Source of the DNA: Leisingera sp. JC1
GTDB lineage: Bacteria > Pseudomonadota > Alphaproteobacteria > Rhodobacterales > Rhodobacteraceae
Length of the DNA stretch: 35,049 nucleotides
NCBI RefSeq assembly: GCF_001679925.1
Contig: NZ_LYUZ01000096.1
Span: 1 to 35,049, forward strand
Reading direction: 5' to 3'
In this document: in pieces, positions 1 to 6,957 of the stretch
Layout: every line of letters begins with the position of its first letter
How positions within the stretch are numbered: position 1 is the first letter of the stretch
Program-made: the position numbers and the translations under genes
The notes under the pieces: generated by a model
Database searches by the model: none
What the model saw: only the letters and a program-made list of their open reading frames with translations
What the model was told of the DNA's origin: nothing

Positions 1-1
1 G

Positions 2-181
2 GACCGACTGTTGCACCATGCCGTTGTGGTCCAGATCGAGGGCGCCAGCTACCGGTTGCGCAAACATGCTGACCTGATCCCCGAGCACACCCGCGCCCAT
101 GCCAACATTGCACCGCCGCTCCCGCCGAAACGGCGCGGCCGGCCACCAAAAAACGGAGGTGCCGATCACCATCGCGGCTGA
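2..181 (+). CDS. istB: IstB-like IS21 helper ATPase, C-terminal fragment
   Basis: The frame is open from the window edge to a TGA at 179-181 and encodes the last 59 residues of an IstB-type protein. The segment begins DRLLHHAVVVQIEGASYRLR and continues HADLIPEH, the highly conserved C-terminus of the IS21 helper. IstB is an AAA+ ATPase that assembles on target DNA and stimulates the IstA transposase. The ATPase motifs lie upstream of the window. A basic and proline-rich tail (PPLPPKRRGRPPK) precedes the stop. Identification rests on recognising the conserved motif. Confidence 0.75.
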   Translation, partial: DRLLHHAVVVQIEGASYRLRKHADLIPEHTRAHANIAPPLPPKRRGRPPKNGGADHHRG

Positions 182-199
182 TCGCCGAACCCGCGAGGT

Positions 200-242
200 G
201 GGGAAATTTGCGCCAGCACTTCCGGGGAAATTCAATCCAGCA
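200..242 (+). repeat. IS21 terminal direct repeats
   Basis: GGGGAAATT occurs at 200-208 and again at 224-232. Each copy is followed 4 nt later by CCAGCA (213-218 and 237-242), a 24-bp period. Such tandem terminal repeats are where the IS21 transposase binds. Confidence 0.6.
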
Positions 243-248
243 TTTACA

Positions 249-1016
249 TTGATCGGCAAATCGGAGAAAACCCGTGGCTTGGGGCTCAACGCTCTGCTCT
301 CGTTCTCAGAGAACTGCGCCGTTAAGATCACGGTGCGAACCCAGAAGCGTATCTGGTCGCAAGTAAATCATTTCCTCGAGTGGTGCGTCTACGAGGGTCA
401 TCTGGAAGCCAATCCCTTCAAATCGGTTCTGTTCGACCAGAAGATCAAGCCTCGGCCCTATGCGGTTTTGACGGATCAGGAGGTGGTCCAACTGCTGCGG
501 GTTCAGGACCCTGATCTGCATCCTGCTTTGGTAACGTGCTTGCTGACCGGGATGCGGGCGGGGGAAGCGGCGGGACTGCTTCGGGAAGACCTCGTAACCA
601 AGGGCAATCTCGGGACGTTCATCCACGTTCGCCCCAATGAGCTGCGCCTGCTGAAGACCGATGCTGCGGAGAGACAGGTTCCGGCTCACCCGGTCCTGGA
701 TGATCTGTTTCGGGAGTTGCCGGGCCACGGGCCGCTGTTTCCTAACCTGACCGTTAACCGGATCACGAAGGGGTTTGCTGTTCTTCGTCGGCAGCTGAAC
801 CTTGAGCGTCCGGGTCTGGTGTTTCACTCGACACGCAAGTGGTTCATCACTAAGTGCGAGCGAACAGGCGTTCCGGAGCATTTCACGGCGTCTCTGGTGG
901 GGCATAAGTCAGCACGGTCAGAGAACGGGATCACCTACGGCATCTATTCCGCAGGGATCAGTGACGAGCAGAAACGATCCATAGTTGACCAAATACGGCT
1001 CCCGGTGCCGGGGTGA
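249..1016 (+). pseudogene. Tyrosine recombinase (phage/satellite integrase), 5'-truncated by the IS
   Basis: The C-terminal catalytic domain of a tyrosine integrase remains. The open frame begins inside the IS end at 99, but integrase-like sequence starts only around LIGKSEKTRG near 249. Catalytic residues are visible; numbering from the ATG at 99 gives R153 in TGMRAGEA, K186 in the beta-hairpin, H243 and R246 in HSTRK, H269 in VGHK, and the nucleophile Tyr at 280 or 283 (TYGIYS). Only about 255 residues survive of a family usually 350-400 aa long. The arm-binding domain and part of the core-binding domain are gone, and no native start or ribosome site remains. The gene probably drove integration at the tRNA-Gln site at 6869-6943. 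The active site looks intact, so a residual core-only enzyme cannot be excluded, but it should no longer recognise arm sites. Confidence 0.75.
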
Positions 1017-1186
1017 GACCACCCAACATTGAGGAGTTCGAGGAGAGGGCCGCTATCGCTGAATACGATGGCGGTCTTTCTCGTAGGGCGGCTGAAGATC
1101 TGGCGGCCCGGTCGCAGGGCTTCGCTGACGCTGAAGACTACTGGCGTTGGCTGGCCGAATACGTGCTGACCCGCAAGATACCGTAG
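1013..1186 (+). CDS. 57-aa hypothetical protein coupled to the integrase
   Basis: A GTG start at 1013 overlaps the integrase TGA (GTGA overlap, 1013-1016), indicating translational coupling. The product, MRPPNIEEFEERAAIAEYDGGLSR at its start, is acidic and helical. It carries an ERAAIAEYDGG..R..AE..A pattern that recurs in small proteins and in the tails of primases on alphaproteobacterial plasmids and phages. The C-terminus contains DYWRWLAEYVL. The specific function is unknown; it may be a DNA-metabolism accessory or an excisionase-type partner. It ends just before a terminator hairpin, so integrase and this ORF form a closed two-gene unit. Confidence 0.55.
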   Translation: MRPPNIEEFEERAAIAEYDGGLSRRAAEDLAARSQGFADAEDYWRWLAEYVLTRKIP

Positions 1187-1191
1187 AGACA

Positions 1192-1235
1192 CCCCGGCTG
1201 GCTTCGTGCTGGCCGGGGAGCACTCTGCTTTTTTC
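1192..1235 (+). terminator. Terminator after the integrase unit
   Basis: CCCCGGCTGGC and GCTGGCCGGGG (1192-1202 and 1208-1218) can pair over 11 bp with two G-T wobbles around a TTCGT loop. A six-T run follows at 1229-1234, about 10 nt downstream, farther than in a textbook intrinsic terminator. Confidence 0.5.
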
Positions 1236-1306
1236 TTGCGGGGCGAAACTACAAAGCTAAGTACTCAATGAACGTAGCCAGTTTTGGATTTGGCGGGACC
1301 CGGGCC

Positions 1307-2902
1307 TTACCGGCCAAAAACGTCCTGTTTGAGCCTTTCGTATACGCCCATTCCTGGCTTGATTAGGTTTGCAAGGGTCTGCCGTGCGAATGCAGGTGCG
1401 TCGTTACCCACTTGTTTTAGAGATAGCAGTTTTTTGGCTTCAACGTAAATGTTACCTGCTGCCTTTTTCAGGTCATCAGCAGGGAAGCCGTTCGCCACAA
1501 CTTTCTCGATTGCTTTCTCTTTAATGGCTATCAAGTCGGGAGCAAGTTCAGGATGTCCAGCCCAGGAGCATAACTCGCTAAGTACTTCGTCGTCGTAGAG
1601 GTAACATTCTAAATGACGCGAACTCAGAACATTTATTCCCTTTGACTTGAAGTCCGCCACATCGTCTGGTGCGTGATCATCCAGATCGATTAGTCGAGAA
1701 ATCTTTATGCCGCTGGCTATGTTCGGAAGAACAGTAGCAAGGCCAACGAAATCTGACTGGACTTCCTTGGAATTACCCGCCGAGATGAATGTGGTGTCAG
1801 GGAAGTCGTCACCGAAGATTTTTTTGTAGATCTGGGCATCATGCTCGGCGTTTTTACCTGCAACTGTGCCTCTCGGATTGCCCTCGCAAATGACTACTTC
1901 CGAAGGTGCCACCAAAACGGCCAGATCATCGAGCGCCACGTTAAGCACGCTGGCCCAAAATGAGCGGGTTGGCTTAGATGGATTGAGAACAACAGGCTGA
2001 TCAAAATCCTTTCCGCCAAAGTCGATAAACACGACCGAGGCCGGATCTGCATAGTATAGCTCTCGCGCTTTCCGCATCATACCTATCGAATGAGACGCAA
2101 CCCATAACTGGGAGTCACCTGGCAGTAGGTTTACAAGCTCATAAAGCAAAGCAGCTTGCAGTCGTGTGTTCATGTGGGCTTCTGGTTCGTCGATGCAATA
2201 TATGGCATCCGGATAACTCGTACGCTTTACGACGAAGTCTAGTATCAGATCGAAGGCAGCTTTCTCGCCACCTGAAAGGTTCTTATAGTCAATGCCTTTC
2301 GATACGCCCTTATCGAACTGGAAACTGCCTTCTGCAAGTGGGTTGCCGACGCCCACAAAAATAAGATCAGGAAAGAGGCGCATCAATGGTTCGCGGATTT
2401 GCCCAATGAGCTTGTCCCGAAAATCGCCAATCGTAGTGCCTGAATCTTCTTTGACGAAAACATCTTCCATCGCTTGAGATGCCAAGCGTTGGTAATTTTT
2501 TGAGACTGTCGCGTCAGGGTCGATCAGACGGTTGAGATGAAGTGTGTCCAGAACGTTGTCTTGTTGGGTCAGAGAGCGTGTCGTGAACTCAGGGTCGTTC
2601 CGGTAAGCGGTCCTCATGTAGACGGATCCGCGCGTGAGCTTCCCTCCGCAATGGGTCGCGACTTTTATGCGTTGTTTTAGAGCGGCCTCTGCTTCGTCTG
2701 ACCGATCATAGTACTTCGCGTCTTGGCTCCAGCCTAAGCCAGCATCCATACGGTATTGAAGTAGCAACGAGTCAAACAATGAAGACTTGCCTGAGCCATT
2801 CGGACCTGCGAGTACGACCAGCTTGGCTGACTGCGGTATGCCTTGTATCTTGAGGTCCGAGAAGCGACGAAATTTTTTCAATTCTATTTGAGAAACGCGC
2901 AC
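1307..2902 (-). CDS. OLD-like ABC ATPase with C-terminal TOPRIM-like nuclease region
   Basis: A 531-aa protein if started at the GTG at 2900-2902, which has AAAAGG about 6 nt upstream and directly precedes the conserved VSQIELKKFRRF beta-strand. An ATG at 2945-2947 and a TTG at 2957-2959 would add 15-19 residues but lack a ribosome site. Visible elements are Walker A GPNGSGKS (33-40), ABC signature LSGGEK (209-214), Walker B IYCIDEPEAH (234-243) and switch His 271. A TOPRIM-like part follows, with E340 in VVICEGN, DLDD around 406-409 and LECYLYDDE near 431-439, a pattern seen in OLD/DUF4435-type nucleases. OLD-family proteins are ATP-regulated nucleases; many, such as P2 Old and GajA, act in phage defence. 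No GajB-like helicase or reverse transcriptase is adjacent, so this is a stand-alone type. An XRE regulator lies just upstream on the same strand. Base composition is more AT-rich than the chromosome. Family assignment is by motif; the defence role is inferred. Confidence 0.7.
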   Translation of the reverse strand: MRVSQIELKKFRRFSDLKIQGIPQSAKLVVLAGPNGSGKSSLFDSLLLQYRMDAGLGWSQDAKYYDRSDEAEAALKQRIKVATHCGGKLTRGSVYMRTAYRNDPEFTTRSLTQQDNVLDTLHLNRLIDPDATVSKNYQRLASQAMEDVFVKEDSGTTIGDFRDKLIGQIREPLMRLFPDLIFVGVGNPLAEGSFQFDKGVSKGIDYKNLSGGEKAAFDLILDFVVKRTSYPDAIYCIDEPEAHMNTRLQAALLYELVNLLPGDSQLWVASHSIGMMRKARELYYADPASVVFIDFGGKDFDQPVVLNPSKPTRSFWASVLNVALDDLAVLVAPSEVVICEGNPRGTVAGKNAEHDAQIYKKIFGDDFPDTTFISAGNSKEVQSDFVGLATVLPNIASGIKISRLIDLDDHAPDDVADFKSKGINVLSSRHLECYLYDDEVLSELCSWAGHPELAPDLIAIKEKAIEKVVANGFPADDLKKAAGNIYVEAKKLLSLKQVGNDAPAFARQTLANLIKPGMGVYERLKQDVFGR

Positions 2903-3016
2903 GGCACACCTTTTGAAGCAATAAGTTCTGCCATCAATACTATTCATTTCATAGATCAACCATACCCAAGCAATCCCAAATCTTTGGCTCGATGCTTCCA
3001 GCTTGAATGTGCTGAA

Positions 3017-3253
3017 CTATTCTTCAGATCGAAGCAGCCGCCAACTCTCGATACCCAGGCCTTCTGCTACGCGGTACAGGTTGTCGATAGAAATGTTCTG
3101 CTCTGAACGCTCGACTGCACTCAGATAAGTTCGGTTAAGCCCAGCCTCTGCAGCCAACCTTTCCTGAGACCAGCCACGCTCGGCCCGAAACAACCTCATG
3201 TTTCGCGCAACGATATCTCTGAGTGGGCTTTTCGGTGTGCTCTTCACACTCAA
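3017..3253 (-). CDS. XRE-family HTH regulator (controller-like)
   Basis: A 78-aa protein that is almost entirely one Cro/C1-type helix-turn-helix: RGWSQERLAAEAGLNRTYLS gives helices 2 and 3, followed by VERSEQNISIDNLYRVAEGL. The small size and the NISI.NL..VA motif resemble controller proteins of restriction-modification and other toxic modules. The first possible start is TTG at 3251-3253; a GTG at 3245-3247 is equally plausible, and neither has a clear ribosome site. It is transcribed ahead of the OLD-like gene with about a 115-bp gap to the preferred GTG start, so it probably sets that gene's expression. A direct repeat just upstream could be its operator. Confidence 0.75.
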   Translation of the reverse strand: MSVKSTPKSPLRDIVARNMRLFRAERGWSQERLAAEAGLNRTYLSAVERSEQNISIDNLYRVAEGLGIESWRLLRSEE

Positions 3254-3270
3254 TGCTATTGCGCACTGAT

Positions 3271-3292
3271 GGTTTTAGCTCTACCGGTTTTA
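3271..3292. promoter_or_regulatory. Candidate operator of the XRE regulator
   Basis: GGTTTTA is directly repeated at 3271-3277 and 3286-3292, a 15-bp period, 18 bp upstream of the XRE start and in the divergent gap toward the membrane-protein gene. Repeats at a multi-turn spacing next to a self-contained XRE gene suggest autoregulation. No other support. Confidence 0.35.
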
Positions 3293-3448
3293 AGAGACAT
3301 TCAGAGCAAGAAGCACTGCCATCTAGCCTTGATCATCTCAACACATACGACGGTCGGAAGGCTTGGAGCCGCTTCAAAACTACGCGGCGCTAAACGGTGG
3401 GAAAGTGGGCAGATTCACGTATCGATCCAACATTGAATGAGGAAACTG

Positions 3449-4066
3449 ATGGGAAGCACATTTAAGAAAACGTTCTTGGTCGGCTTGGTGGGTTGTCTTG
3501 CTTGGTTCTGGTACGTCGTTCTGTTCCCGGCAAATGAAACGGTGGACGCTGCTGGTGCTTGGGCGGTGGCTTTTACGGTGATCGGTCTGGCTGGCTGGTT
3601 GTTCGAGAAAGCACAGACGAGTGGTCAAACGTCTAAGGCTGCGGAAGGAGCTTCGACGGATACCGGAGAGGTCGCTGCCAGCATCAAGGCATTGGCAAAT
3701 CTGGATCTTGGTAAGATCAAGCGGAAACACTGGGTTGCAGCAGCAGTTCTAGTGCTAGCGGGTGCTTCTGGCTGGTCCTACATGAGGTCAGCAAAGGAAG
3801 CTGACGAGAACTTGGCGTATGCAACTGGGCTTGCCCGAACCAAGTGTGCAAGCTGGATGAACATCGAGTTTAATGGTCGAAATACCCAGCGCCCGGCCAA
3901 GGCCACGGGCAGTTGGCAAAAGAACGGGCATATCGTGGTTGAAGTGGTATGGCCGGAGAATTCTTACAGCAAGTCTTTGAACTCCCGGCTATGCGTCTAC
4001 GATCCAAGCACGGGCCAAATGAGCTCTCCAGGAGCCTTCGGTAGAGGACGCTGGGAGAGGTTCTAA
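3449..4066 (+). CDS. Three-helix membrane protein, unknown function
   Basis: I do not recognise this protein. The ATG at 3449 is preferred because GAGGA lies 5 nt upstream (3439-3443); an ATG at 3437 has no ribosome site. The 205-aa product has hydrophobic segments at about 8-26, 36-52 and 93-112. A hydrophilic linker rich in Ala, Thr and Lys separates helices 2 and 3. The C-terminal ~90 residues contain two cysteines and end GAFGRGRWERF. An odd number of helices would place N-terminus and C-terminal domain on opposite sides of the membrane. It is divergent from the XRE/OLD-like pair and shares its 180-bp control region. It could be membrane cargo of the element or a partner of the ATPase; the sequence does not decide. 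Confidence 0.55.
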   Translation: MGSTFKKTFLVGLVGCLAWFWYVVLFPANETVDAAGAWAVAFTVIGLAGWLFEKAQTSGQTSKAAEGASTDTGEVAASIKALANLDLGKIKRKHWVAAAVLVLAGASGWSYMRSAKEADENLAYATGLARTKCASWMNIEFNGRNTQRPAKATGSWQKNGHIVVEVVWPENSYSKSLNSRLCVYDPSTGQMSSPGAFGRGRWERF

Positions 4067-4144
4067 CCACCGCGCCACGTCCACGGTCGAAATCAACTGC
4101 TAGCGGGCCTCCAGAGGTCTGCTGGCGGGTCGTTAGTTACCGAG

Positions 4145-4388
4145 TTGCCCCAGGCTTCACTACGTTTCGCCCCAGGAACTGCCCCAGATTTGCTAGCGGT
4201 TCGGCTAAGGCGATGAAGCGGATCGGGACGCAAGGCTTCCTACCACCCCAGCCATCGGCCTCTTACACAACAATCTAAGGCACTCCCGGGACCCGTAGCA
4301 CCCGAAATGCCCCAGTTTTCTGCCCCTGCTGGTTGGCGGGCTGTTAGCGCGGTTTGGGTGGCTGCTTCTGGTGATCGGTTCTGCCCCA
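4145..4388 (+). other. TGCCCCA motif cluster, possible integrase arm-type sites
   Basis: The gene-free stretch 4067-4737 contains repeated GCCCC(A/T)G-like words: TTGCCCCAGG at 4145-4154, TCGCCCCAGG at 4167-4176, CTGCCCCAG at 4179-4187, TGCCCCAG at 4308-4315, TGCCCCTG at 4321-4328 and TGCCCCA at 4382-4388. They flank a 17-nt copy of the tRNA-Gln 3' end at 4238-4254. Core plus flanking short direct repeats is the layout of an attP site for a tyrosine integrase. The motif was found by eye, so the number of true sites is uncertain. The rest of 4487-4737 shows no gene. Confidence 0.4.
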
Positions 4389-4486
4389 ACCCCCGACACC
4401 CGCTTTCATCTTTTGCGGGTATGTCGGGTGTGCCCCTCCCTAGTTGCGGGAGAGGCGTTAGCTTGGTTTCGGTCAAATCATTGCAT
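4238..4486 (+). repeat. Inverted repeat, left copy (249 bp)
   Basis: Read on the plus strand, this segment is identical to the reverse complement of 6641-6885 except for four extra bases (ACCC) within CCGACACCCGCTTTC near 4399. It starts with TCCTACCACCCCAGCCA, the last 17 nt of tRNA-Gln including CCA; the rest of the tRNA is absent here. Homology stops sharply at both ends: AAGGCT precedes it and CTCCATGAG follows it, neither matching the right copy's flanks. Confidence 0.9.
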
Positions 4487-4737
4487 CTCCATGAGAAGCA
4501 GAAGGTTCTGGAAACGACAATGCTGAATCGGAAAGCAAAAATCGTGATGAGATCCACGCGTCGAGTAAATCAGTATTAATCGTTAGCGGTCTCTAGCCAG
4601 AACCACCCGGAATCTGAGGACTAGTTCGTCCTGCGCCATGCCATCGGCTTGCGTAGTGCGTCTACCTGTTTCGGGATCCCAAAACTAAATCGTCAACCCT
4701 CCTTAGGGGGGAGTGTGCTTTGTGCAAGGAGTAATGC

Positions 4738-6258
4738 ATGAAAGTGAATGAACAGGCTGTTGATGGCATGTCGGAAACCGATGAGCGTCAGCTACGTAGA
4801 AGAAGTACCGGCAGGCGCCGCCAGAAGGCAGGAGGCAGCGAGGAGGCGATGCCGCCCGCGACCACTGAAGCGGAAGTGGTTGAAGACCCCAAAGATCAGC
4901 CAGGAGAGGAAAATCAACATGAGATAGCGAAGGCAGCCTTGTGCAAGGACCTCGCGAGCAAGTTCGTCCGGAAAGAGGGGCGCTTCTATCGGATTGAGGA
5001 CCCGAGTAGCTCCATGTCAGCAACGGACCTGAAGCGTGTCTATGCTGTCGATCTCCCGTATACCTTTCCGGACATCGAGATGACCGACGAGCTTTGGCGT
5101 GATGTGGTTCAGCATGCCGTGGAGAAGGTTCATTCTGACCGTTCTCAGACGATTGCAGTCTGGGATGGCAGAGTGGAGTGCAATCCGGGTCTGTCTGAAG
5201 GGGTGATCTGGCATAAGGGGTCAGCAACGATCAACTCATGGATAACGCCAGCGTACCGGAATCTTGACATCCAGGAGACCGATAGCGCCCTGTTCGATGA
5301 GCTGCTTGAGCGGATCTTCGTGCAACCTACCGATCGGGTCTACTTCAAAGATTGGCTATCTGCGGGCATTCAGAACGAGCATCTGAAGCCTGTGTGGGCG
5401 TTCTTGCTGTATTCCCAGAACAAGGGAACCGGTAAGAGCACACTTCTGCAGACTGCAGCCCAGCTCTACGGCGCCAAGAACTCTATAACGGTCAATGGCA
5501 TTCAGAAGCTGACGTCTAGGTTCAACCAAACCCTGATGTCCAAGAAGTTTGTCGGCTGCGAAGAGGTCAAGCTGAGGCCTGGCACGGACGCGGGCAATGC
5601 CATCAAGGCTCTGATCACCGAAAACAATGTCGCTGTAGAAGGGAAAGGAAAGGAGGTCACTCAAGTAAACAACGTCACTGCTTATGTGATGACCACGAAC
5701 CACTATCCACACTGGATCGAGCCTGACGATCGCCGTTGGTATGTTGCTGACGCCAATCACTCAGGTCATGCCTCCGGTCCAGACGCGGAGGACTTCCAGT
5801 CCTTCATGACCCATTTCCACGAGCAGATGTCTCGGCGGGAAGTGCTGGCTCGTCTGTATAACGCCCTTCTGGAGCACAGGCAGTCGAACAGCTTTAACCC
5901 GCGGTCGATGAACATGGCGGCAATTGATACCCCTATCATGCGGCGTCTAGCGGCGGGTGCTGGGGAAGTGCTGCAGCAGGAGCTTGTTGAACTTCTCGCT
6001 GGCCGGGAGTTGCGCGCCGTTGCTCAGACGACATTGCGCAAGCTGTTCACCGTGGAGCTAAAGGCTAACCCGAACCGTATCACTCACTTCATGAATGAGC
6101 TCGGTTGGCATGCTGAAAAGGTCAAATGGGGAGGAGCTGACTATGCCCGCGCGGTGTGGGTTCATCCCGATTACCAGGTCGCACATGGCCGGGTGATTGG
6201 GCCGAATGGCTACGATCAGCCAATAGATAAAGGTGAAGATGGAGTGGAACTTATATGA
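4738..6258 (+). CDS. Phage/satellite SF3-type helicase (DUF5906-like replication protein)
   Basis: A 506-aa replication protein of the kind carried by P4-like satellites and prophages. The N-terminal ~70 residues are charged and probably disordered. The helicase core has Walker A NKGTGKST (228-235), a Walker-B-like strand KKFVGCEEVK (269-278; E275/E276), a sensor-1 segment AYVMTTNHYPHWI with N321, and a DDRRW arginine region (330-334). There is no obvious archaeo-eukaryotic primase domain, so it is more likely the helicase/initiator half than a full primase-helicase. AAGGAG lies 6 nt before the ATG. The gene overlaps the HNH gene by ATGA and the pair sits between the two inverted repeats. Likely role: unwinding and initiating replication of the excised element. 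Family by motif; role inferred. Confidence 0.7.
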   Translation: MKVNEQAVDGMSETDERQLRRRSTGRRRQKAGGSEEAMPPATTEAEVVEDPKDQPGEENQHEIAKAALCKDLASKFVRKEGRFYRIEDPSSSMSATDLKRVYAVDLPYTFPDIEMTDELWRDVVQHAVEKVHSDRSQTIAVWDGRVECNPGLSEGVIWHKGSATINSWITPAYRNLDIQETDSALFDELLERIFVQPTDRVYFKDWLSAGIQNEHLKPVWAFLLYSQNKGTGKSTLLQTAAQLYGAKNSITVNGIQKLTSRFNQTLMSKKFVGCEEVKLRPGTDAGNAIKALITENNVAVEGKGKEVTQVNNVTAYVMTTNHYPHWIEPDDRRWYVADANHSGHASGPDAEDFQSFMTHFHEQMSRREVLARLYNALLEHRQSNSFNPRSMNMAAIDTPIMRRLAAGAGEVLQQELVELLAGRELRAVAQTTLRKLFTVELKANPNRITHFMNELGWHAEKVKWGGADYARAVWVHPDYQVAHGRVIGPNGYDQPIDKGEDGVELI

Positions 6259-6632
6259 GGGCGCCTGTCCGGTTTACCGCACGAGATCGGTCCATGGTTT
6301 GGTATCAGGACATCTTGGACAACCACCTGGATCAGGCAATGCTGCGTGTAGGGGAAGTGCTGAACAGCGCTGAAAGAGATGATGACGGTTGCTTGGTTAC
6401 GCCGACCAAGGAGCCTAGGAAGCTGCGATTCAATGGAGGTCAGGACCGTGCTTATCGGTTTGTTTACTGTATTACTCACCGGCTTGTCGCCACCCGTGAT
6501 CAGGTCATCAGACATCGGTGCCATAAGAGGTGCTGCGTGAACCCGCGTCATCTAGTCATCGGAGACCGGCGGGACAATCTGATGGATGAGTGGGATCGGC
6601 AGGCTAACGGGGTGGACTATCGCCAGCTATAG
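6255..6632 (+). CDS. HNH endonuclease (HNH_3-like)
   Basis: A 125-aa protein whose ATG overlaps the helicase stop (ATGA, 6255-6258), so the two are translationally coupled. The C-terminal half has the HNH_3 zinc-finger/nuclease pattern: GCLV (C46), THRLVAT, then RHRCHKRCCVNPRHLVIGD with C89, H90, C93/C94, N96 and H99, followed by RRDNLMDEW. Proteins of this type are common next to phage replication and packaging genes and nick or cut DNA. It could process the element's DNA or be a free-standing homing-type nuclease. The stop lies 8 bp before the right inverted repeat, in a small ATAGCC-GT-GGCTAT dyad. Confidence 0.75.
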   Translation: MRAPVRFTARDRSMVWYQDILDNHLDQAMLRVGEVLNSAERDDDGCLVTPTKEPRKLRFNGGQDRAYRFVYCITHRLVATRDQVIRHRCHKRCCVNPRHLVIGDRRDNLMDEWDRQANGVDYRQL

Positions 6633-6640
6633 CCGTGGCT

Positions 6641-6885
6641 ATGCAATGATTTGACCGAAACCAAGCTAACGCCTCTCCCGCAACTAGGGAGGGGCACACC
6701 CGACATACCCGCAAAAGATGAAAGCGTCGGGGGTTGGGGCAGAACCGATCACCAGAAGCAGCCACCCAAACCGCGCTAACAGCCCGCCAACCAGCAGGGG
6801 CAGAAAACTGGGGCATTTCGGGTGCTACGGGTCCCGGGAGTGCCTTAGATTGTTGTGTAAGAGGCCGATGGCTGGGGTGGTAGGA
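6641..6885 (-). repeat. Inverted repeat, right copy (245 bp), continuous with tRNA-Gln
   Basis: This is the reverse complement of 4238-4486 lacking four bases. Its outer 17 bp (6869-6885) are the 3' end of the tRNA-Gln gene, and identity stops at 6885 inside the T-arm. It therefore corresponds to the normal 3' flank of the tRNA, or to the element arm joined to it at integration. The inner end is 8 bp after the HNH stop. Confidence 0.9.
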
Positions 6886-6943
6886 TTCGAACCTACGGTA
6901 CACGGTACCAAAAACCGCTGCCTTACCACTTGGCTACACCCCA
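6869..6943 (-). tRNA. tRNA-Gln (anticodon TTG)
   Basis: A complete 75-nt cloverleaf including encoded CCA. The acceptor stem TGGGGTG pairs with CACCCCA, with discriminator G. The anticodon stem-loop GCGGT-TTTTGGT-ACCGT places TTG at 34-36, and the T-arm is GTAGG-TTCGAAT-CCTAC. Its last 17 nt form the outer edge of the right inverted repeat and are duplicated at 4238-4254. tRNA 3' ends are the classic attachment sites for tyrosine integrases, which fits the integrase remnant at the window start. Confidence 0.95.
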
Positions 6944-6957
6944 TCGGTGAGGCGCTG

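Larger units (their letters stand above)
1..258 (+). mobile_element. Right end of an IS21-family insertion sequence (partial)
   Basis: This is the distal end of an IS21-type element whose istA and most of istB lie outside the window. The istB C-terminus ends at 181. It is followed by two spaced copies of a GGGGAAATT....CCAGCA unit, the multiple terminal repeats typical of IS21 ends. IS21 elements end in CA, so the right boundary is probably near 248 or 258; the exact base cannot be fixed without the left end or an empty site. The element runs into the middle of a tyrosine integrase gene, so it has interrupted or deleted the 5' part of that gene. Confidence 0.7.

Noticed and set aside
1307-2902. 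Gabija or Septu defence system
   Set aside because: A GajA-like ATPase is present, but no UvrD-like GajB and no adjacent HNH partner as in PtuB; the HNH gene at 6255 is 3 kb away in a different operon.
4238-4254. Possible second tRNA-Gln gene
   Set aside because: Only the last 17 nt of the tRNA are present; upstream sequence does not form the other arms.
4307-4579. A 90-codon ORF and its mirror at 6604-6903
   Set aside because: Both lie inside the inverted repeats and mirror each other only because the DNA is repeated; no ribosome site and no recognisable protein.
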